Below the pieces are notes generated by a model that was given only the letters and a program-made list of their open reading frames with translations, was not told the DNA's origin and did no database searches. From Centroberyx gerrardi (Eukaryota > Chordata > Actinopteri > Beryciformes > Berycidae): a stretch of DNA of 64,000 bases. Of the stretch, positions 61,168 through 64,000 are shown piece by piece. A program made the translations under genes and the position numbers. Position 1 is the stretch's first letter; every line of letters begins with the position of its first letter. The stretch spans positions 15,537,656 through 15,601,655 of the forward strand of contig NC_135998.1 in NCBI RefSeq assembly GCF_048128805.1, written 5' to 3'.

Positions 61168-63850
61168 TCAATTACACTGGGAGCCAGTGCAATGCAGCTA
61201 AACCCGGAGTGATATGCTCTCGCTTCCTTGTTTTTGTTAAAAGTCTAGCTGCAGAGTTTTGGATAAGCTGAAGCCTCTCAATAGACTTTTTTGGGAGGCT
61301 GGTAAAAAGGGCGTTGCAGTAGTCCAGTCTACTTGTAACAAATGTGTGAGTTAGCTTTCCAGCATCTTTCTGGGTTAGGAAGGGCCGCACCTTGGCAATA
61401 TTTCTAAGATGAAAGAATGCTGTTCTGGTCACCTTGTTTATATGGGAATTAAAACTTAGATAGAATCTAAGATAACACCCAGGCTTGTTACTTCTGATTT
61501 GATTGAAGGATTCAGGTTCCCAAGTCTTGTGGAGAGTTCTTCTCTTTTGGCTTTGGGGCCGACCAAAAGTATCTCTGTCTTATCTTCATTCAGTTTTAAG
61601 AAATTTGTGTTCATCCAATCATTGATAGCCAATAGACAAGTAGTGAGGGAGCTTAAGGCATCTGCATGATTTGGCTCTACAGAAATGTATAGTTGTGTAT
61701 CATCAGCATAGCTATGGAAATTGACATTATGTTCTCTGATAATATCACCTAATGGAAGCATGTACAGTGAGAAAAGCAGGGGACCAAGACAGCTTCCTTG
61801 TGCAACACCAGAAGTTAGATCATGTTTCTCTGATACATGATCTCCAAGACAGATGAAAAATTTCCTCCCTGTAATGTACGTTCTGAACCAGTTTAGGACA
61901 CATTCAGAGAGACCAACCCAGTTCTCGAGACGATCTATGAGAATATTGTGGTCGATGGTGTCAAATGCTGCACTCAAGTCCAAAAGAACCAGAACTGAGA
62001 CCCTGTTAGTGCTAATTAGTTCATTAGTGCTAAGTCGCAAATCATTGACTATTTTGGTGAGAGCAGTTTCTGTGCTGTGGTTGGCTCTGAAACCTGACTG
62101 AAACTTCTCCAGAATGTAGTTTTCATTTAAAAAGTTGTTAATTTGGTTAGAAACCACTTTTTCAAGTACCTTACTTAAAAAAGGAAGGTTTGATATGGGC
62201 CTGTAGTTACTTAGGACCCCACAGTCCAAATGTGATTTCTTCAACAGCGGTTTCACAACAGCGGTTTTAAAGGCATCAGGAAAAACCCCAGTCTCAAGTG
62301 ATGTATTAATGATTTTCAGAGCAGAGTTTGAAACACTATTGAAAACCCTCTTAAAAAATGTAGTGGGGACAGGGTCAAGTTAAGTTAAGTTCTGCAACAG
62401 AAATACTAGAAAATGCCCTCATGGATGTTTGACTTTTACAAGGTTGGTTATTGAAATTACCAGCACCTGAAGCGATACTAGCCCTGATAGTTGTGATTTT
62501 GTTTTTAAAAAAGTTAGCAAATTCCTCACATTTTGCATCAGAGGCTTGGCTTAAAATGTCAGAGACAGGGGCAGGATTCAGCAGTTGGTCAATGGTGGAA
62601 AACAGTATTCTAGGATCACTCCCGCTCTCTGTAATGATCTTTGAGAAATGGGCTTTTCTTGCAGCACGTACAGCATTGTTATATGCAGTTAAGGATTCTT
62701 TATAAATGCTATGATGGACCTCAAGTCCAGATTTTCTCCACTTCCTTTCTGCTGCTCTACATGTTTTCTTGAGCTCACGGACAGAGTTATTTATCCATGG
62801 TGATATTTTGCCACTTAACCTCTTTTTGACCTTGAGTGGGGCCACTTTGTTCAGTGTATTACTCAGATTGTTATTGAAAGCATCAACCATTTCATGTACT
62901 GAGCAGTTTAGATGACATGAGTCCAGTTCTCTTACAAGCTCTGAGAACTCAAGTTCTGCTGTTGCATCTAGGAACCGCTTTTGAGCAACAATTTCTTTCA
63001 TGTTCCTGGTTACAATCAAATGAGCATCAAAGAATACACAGTAGTGGTCAGAAACAGAGACATTAGACACTGATACATTGTCAATCGTTAACCCTTTCGT
63101 CACGACCAGGTCGAGTGTGTTACCATGTTGGTGTGTAGCCTCAGTGACGTTGAGTTAGTTCTAAATTGTCCAGTAGGTTGATGAATTCCATAGCCTTTGA
63201 ATCAGACATATTATTTATGTGAATGTTTAGATCACCATTCAAAATTATTCTATTATATCTGGTGATAATACGTGATGCCAATTCAGAGAATTCTGGGAGA
63301 AAAAATGGTAGTTGCCTAGGTGGCCGATAGAGTGTTAAAATAAGTACTGGAGCTTCAGCCTTGAGGACAAAGGCCAGATATTCAAAAGACGAAAACTCTC
63401 CTAGGTCAACCTTTGTACAGTTAAACTGATCTGAGTAGATTGCGACTATTCCACCCCCTCGTCTGCCCTGTCTAACTGACTGATAGAAGTTGTCATTTGG
63501 AGGACATGCTTCAATAAGTGTAGCATTGCTATTTTCATCTAACCAAGTTTCCGTTAAAAACATGAAATCAAGTTTAAAATTAACAATAAGATCATTAATT
63601 AATAATGATTTGTTTGTTAGTGACCTAACATTTAGTTAAGCTAATTTTGAAGTTTGCGCTTGGCGCCTCCAGGATGGATGAAGGTCGAGGGGGGCAGGGA
63701 GGGGGAGGACGTCTGGGAGTTGAAGAGGGGGGGCATGGGCAAGGGGGACGAGGGGGGAGAATTGAAGAGCGGGGCTGTGGGGGTGGTGGAGCCTGAGGGC
63801 TGGCTAGGACGGGGCGGGGAAGCAGTCGAGGGGTGAGTTCAATTGTTAGA
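61168..63850 (-). mobile_element. L2-like non-LTR retrotransposon (LINE), decayed ORF2
   Basis: Minus-strand pieces in order: a proline/serine-rich N-terminal segment (about 63836-63650), endonuclease (63640-63141; FLTETWLDENSN, RRGGGIVAIYS, LILNGDLNIHIN), linker (63103-62375), reverse transcriptase (62256-61456; LSNYRPISNLPFLSKVLEKV, FQSGFRANHSTETAL, LLDLSAAFDTIDH, YADDTQLY) and the C-terminal block (61432-61172; FVTSRLDYCNALF, ALHWLPV). The order and motifs are those of L2/Rex1-like LINEs. Stops and frameshifts between the pieces show it is inactive. The 3' UTR is missing or replaced at about 61167 by the neighbouring element. Confidence 0.88.
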
Positions 63851-64000
63851 TTTCTTCTGTGAGATCAACATCTTCTGTGAGACCAACATTTATCTTCCAA
63901 AAGGAATTATATCATGTATCAAAATGTTACGGAGACATTAGAGCCAGAGCTCTAATCACCAAAGAGCTGCACAGATCAGTTCATCGGATCGTGTTCTCAC
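63851..64000. other. Window end, nothing recognised
   Basis: Possibly more of the LINE 5' region; it cannot be decided from this sequence. Confidence 0.3.

Noticed and set aside
63654..63836. Glycine/glutamate-rich + frame near the window end
   Set aside because: It is the shadow of the proline/serine-rich N-terminal segment of the minus-strand LINE.

Overview
The window is genomic DNA from a ray-finned (teleost) fish. It holds short-intron vertebrate genes of teleost character, many fish-type hAT foldback elements, L2-like and L1/Tx1-like LINE pieces and Ty3/gypsy relics. There is no bacterial-style gene packing, and I recognised no tRNA, rRNA or CRISPR array.

Four protein-coding genes, all on the + strand, can be assembled exon by exon. 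(1) Positions 1-8691: the 3' part of a class I unconventional myosin, best matched to MYO1H. Its first ~100 residues lie upstream of the window; 29 exons encode 932 residues to the stop. (2) 18181-28603: SUSD2, 16 exons, 822 residues: signal peptide, somatomedin B, AMOP, von Willebrand D with GDPH, sushi, one membrane helix. (3) 34346-35626: a three-exon HSPB1-type small heat shock protein, 204 residues. (4) 47884-58833: a fast skeletal muscle myosin heavy chain, 39 coding exons, 1936 residues, intact, with one or two 5' non-coding exons. Summed exon lengths divide by three in all four genes, which supports the splice assignments.

The intergenic spaces (8.7-18.2, 28.6-34.3, 35.6-47.3 and 58.9-64 kb) and the larger introns are mostly repeats. 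They include hAT-type elements with 8-bp target duplications, a TA-flanked element with ~62-bp terminal inverted repeats, a 5'-truncated L1/Tx1-like insertion in a SUSD2 intron with its target duplication, a possible solo LTR at 43.1-43.5 kb, two decayed Ty3/gypsy elements, and a nested cluster from 59.7 kb to the end built of a gypsy 3' end, a LINE-tail-like element and a decayed L2-like LINE.

The genes do not form a pathway. Two are actin motors (a membrane-linked monomeric class I myosin and a sarcomeric class II myosin), one is a cell-surface adhesion-type protein and one is a chaperone. I see no convincing new multi-gene system. The most unusual structures are a SUSD2 intron whose two splice junctions carry the same 19-bp sequence around AG|GT, a 98-bp near-perfect inverted repeat in another SUSD2 intron, two GC-AG introns in the myosin genes, and a BED zinc-finger relic inside a MYO1H intron.
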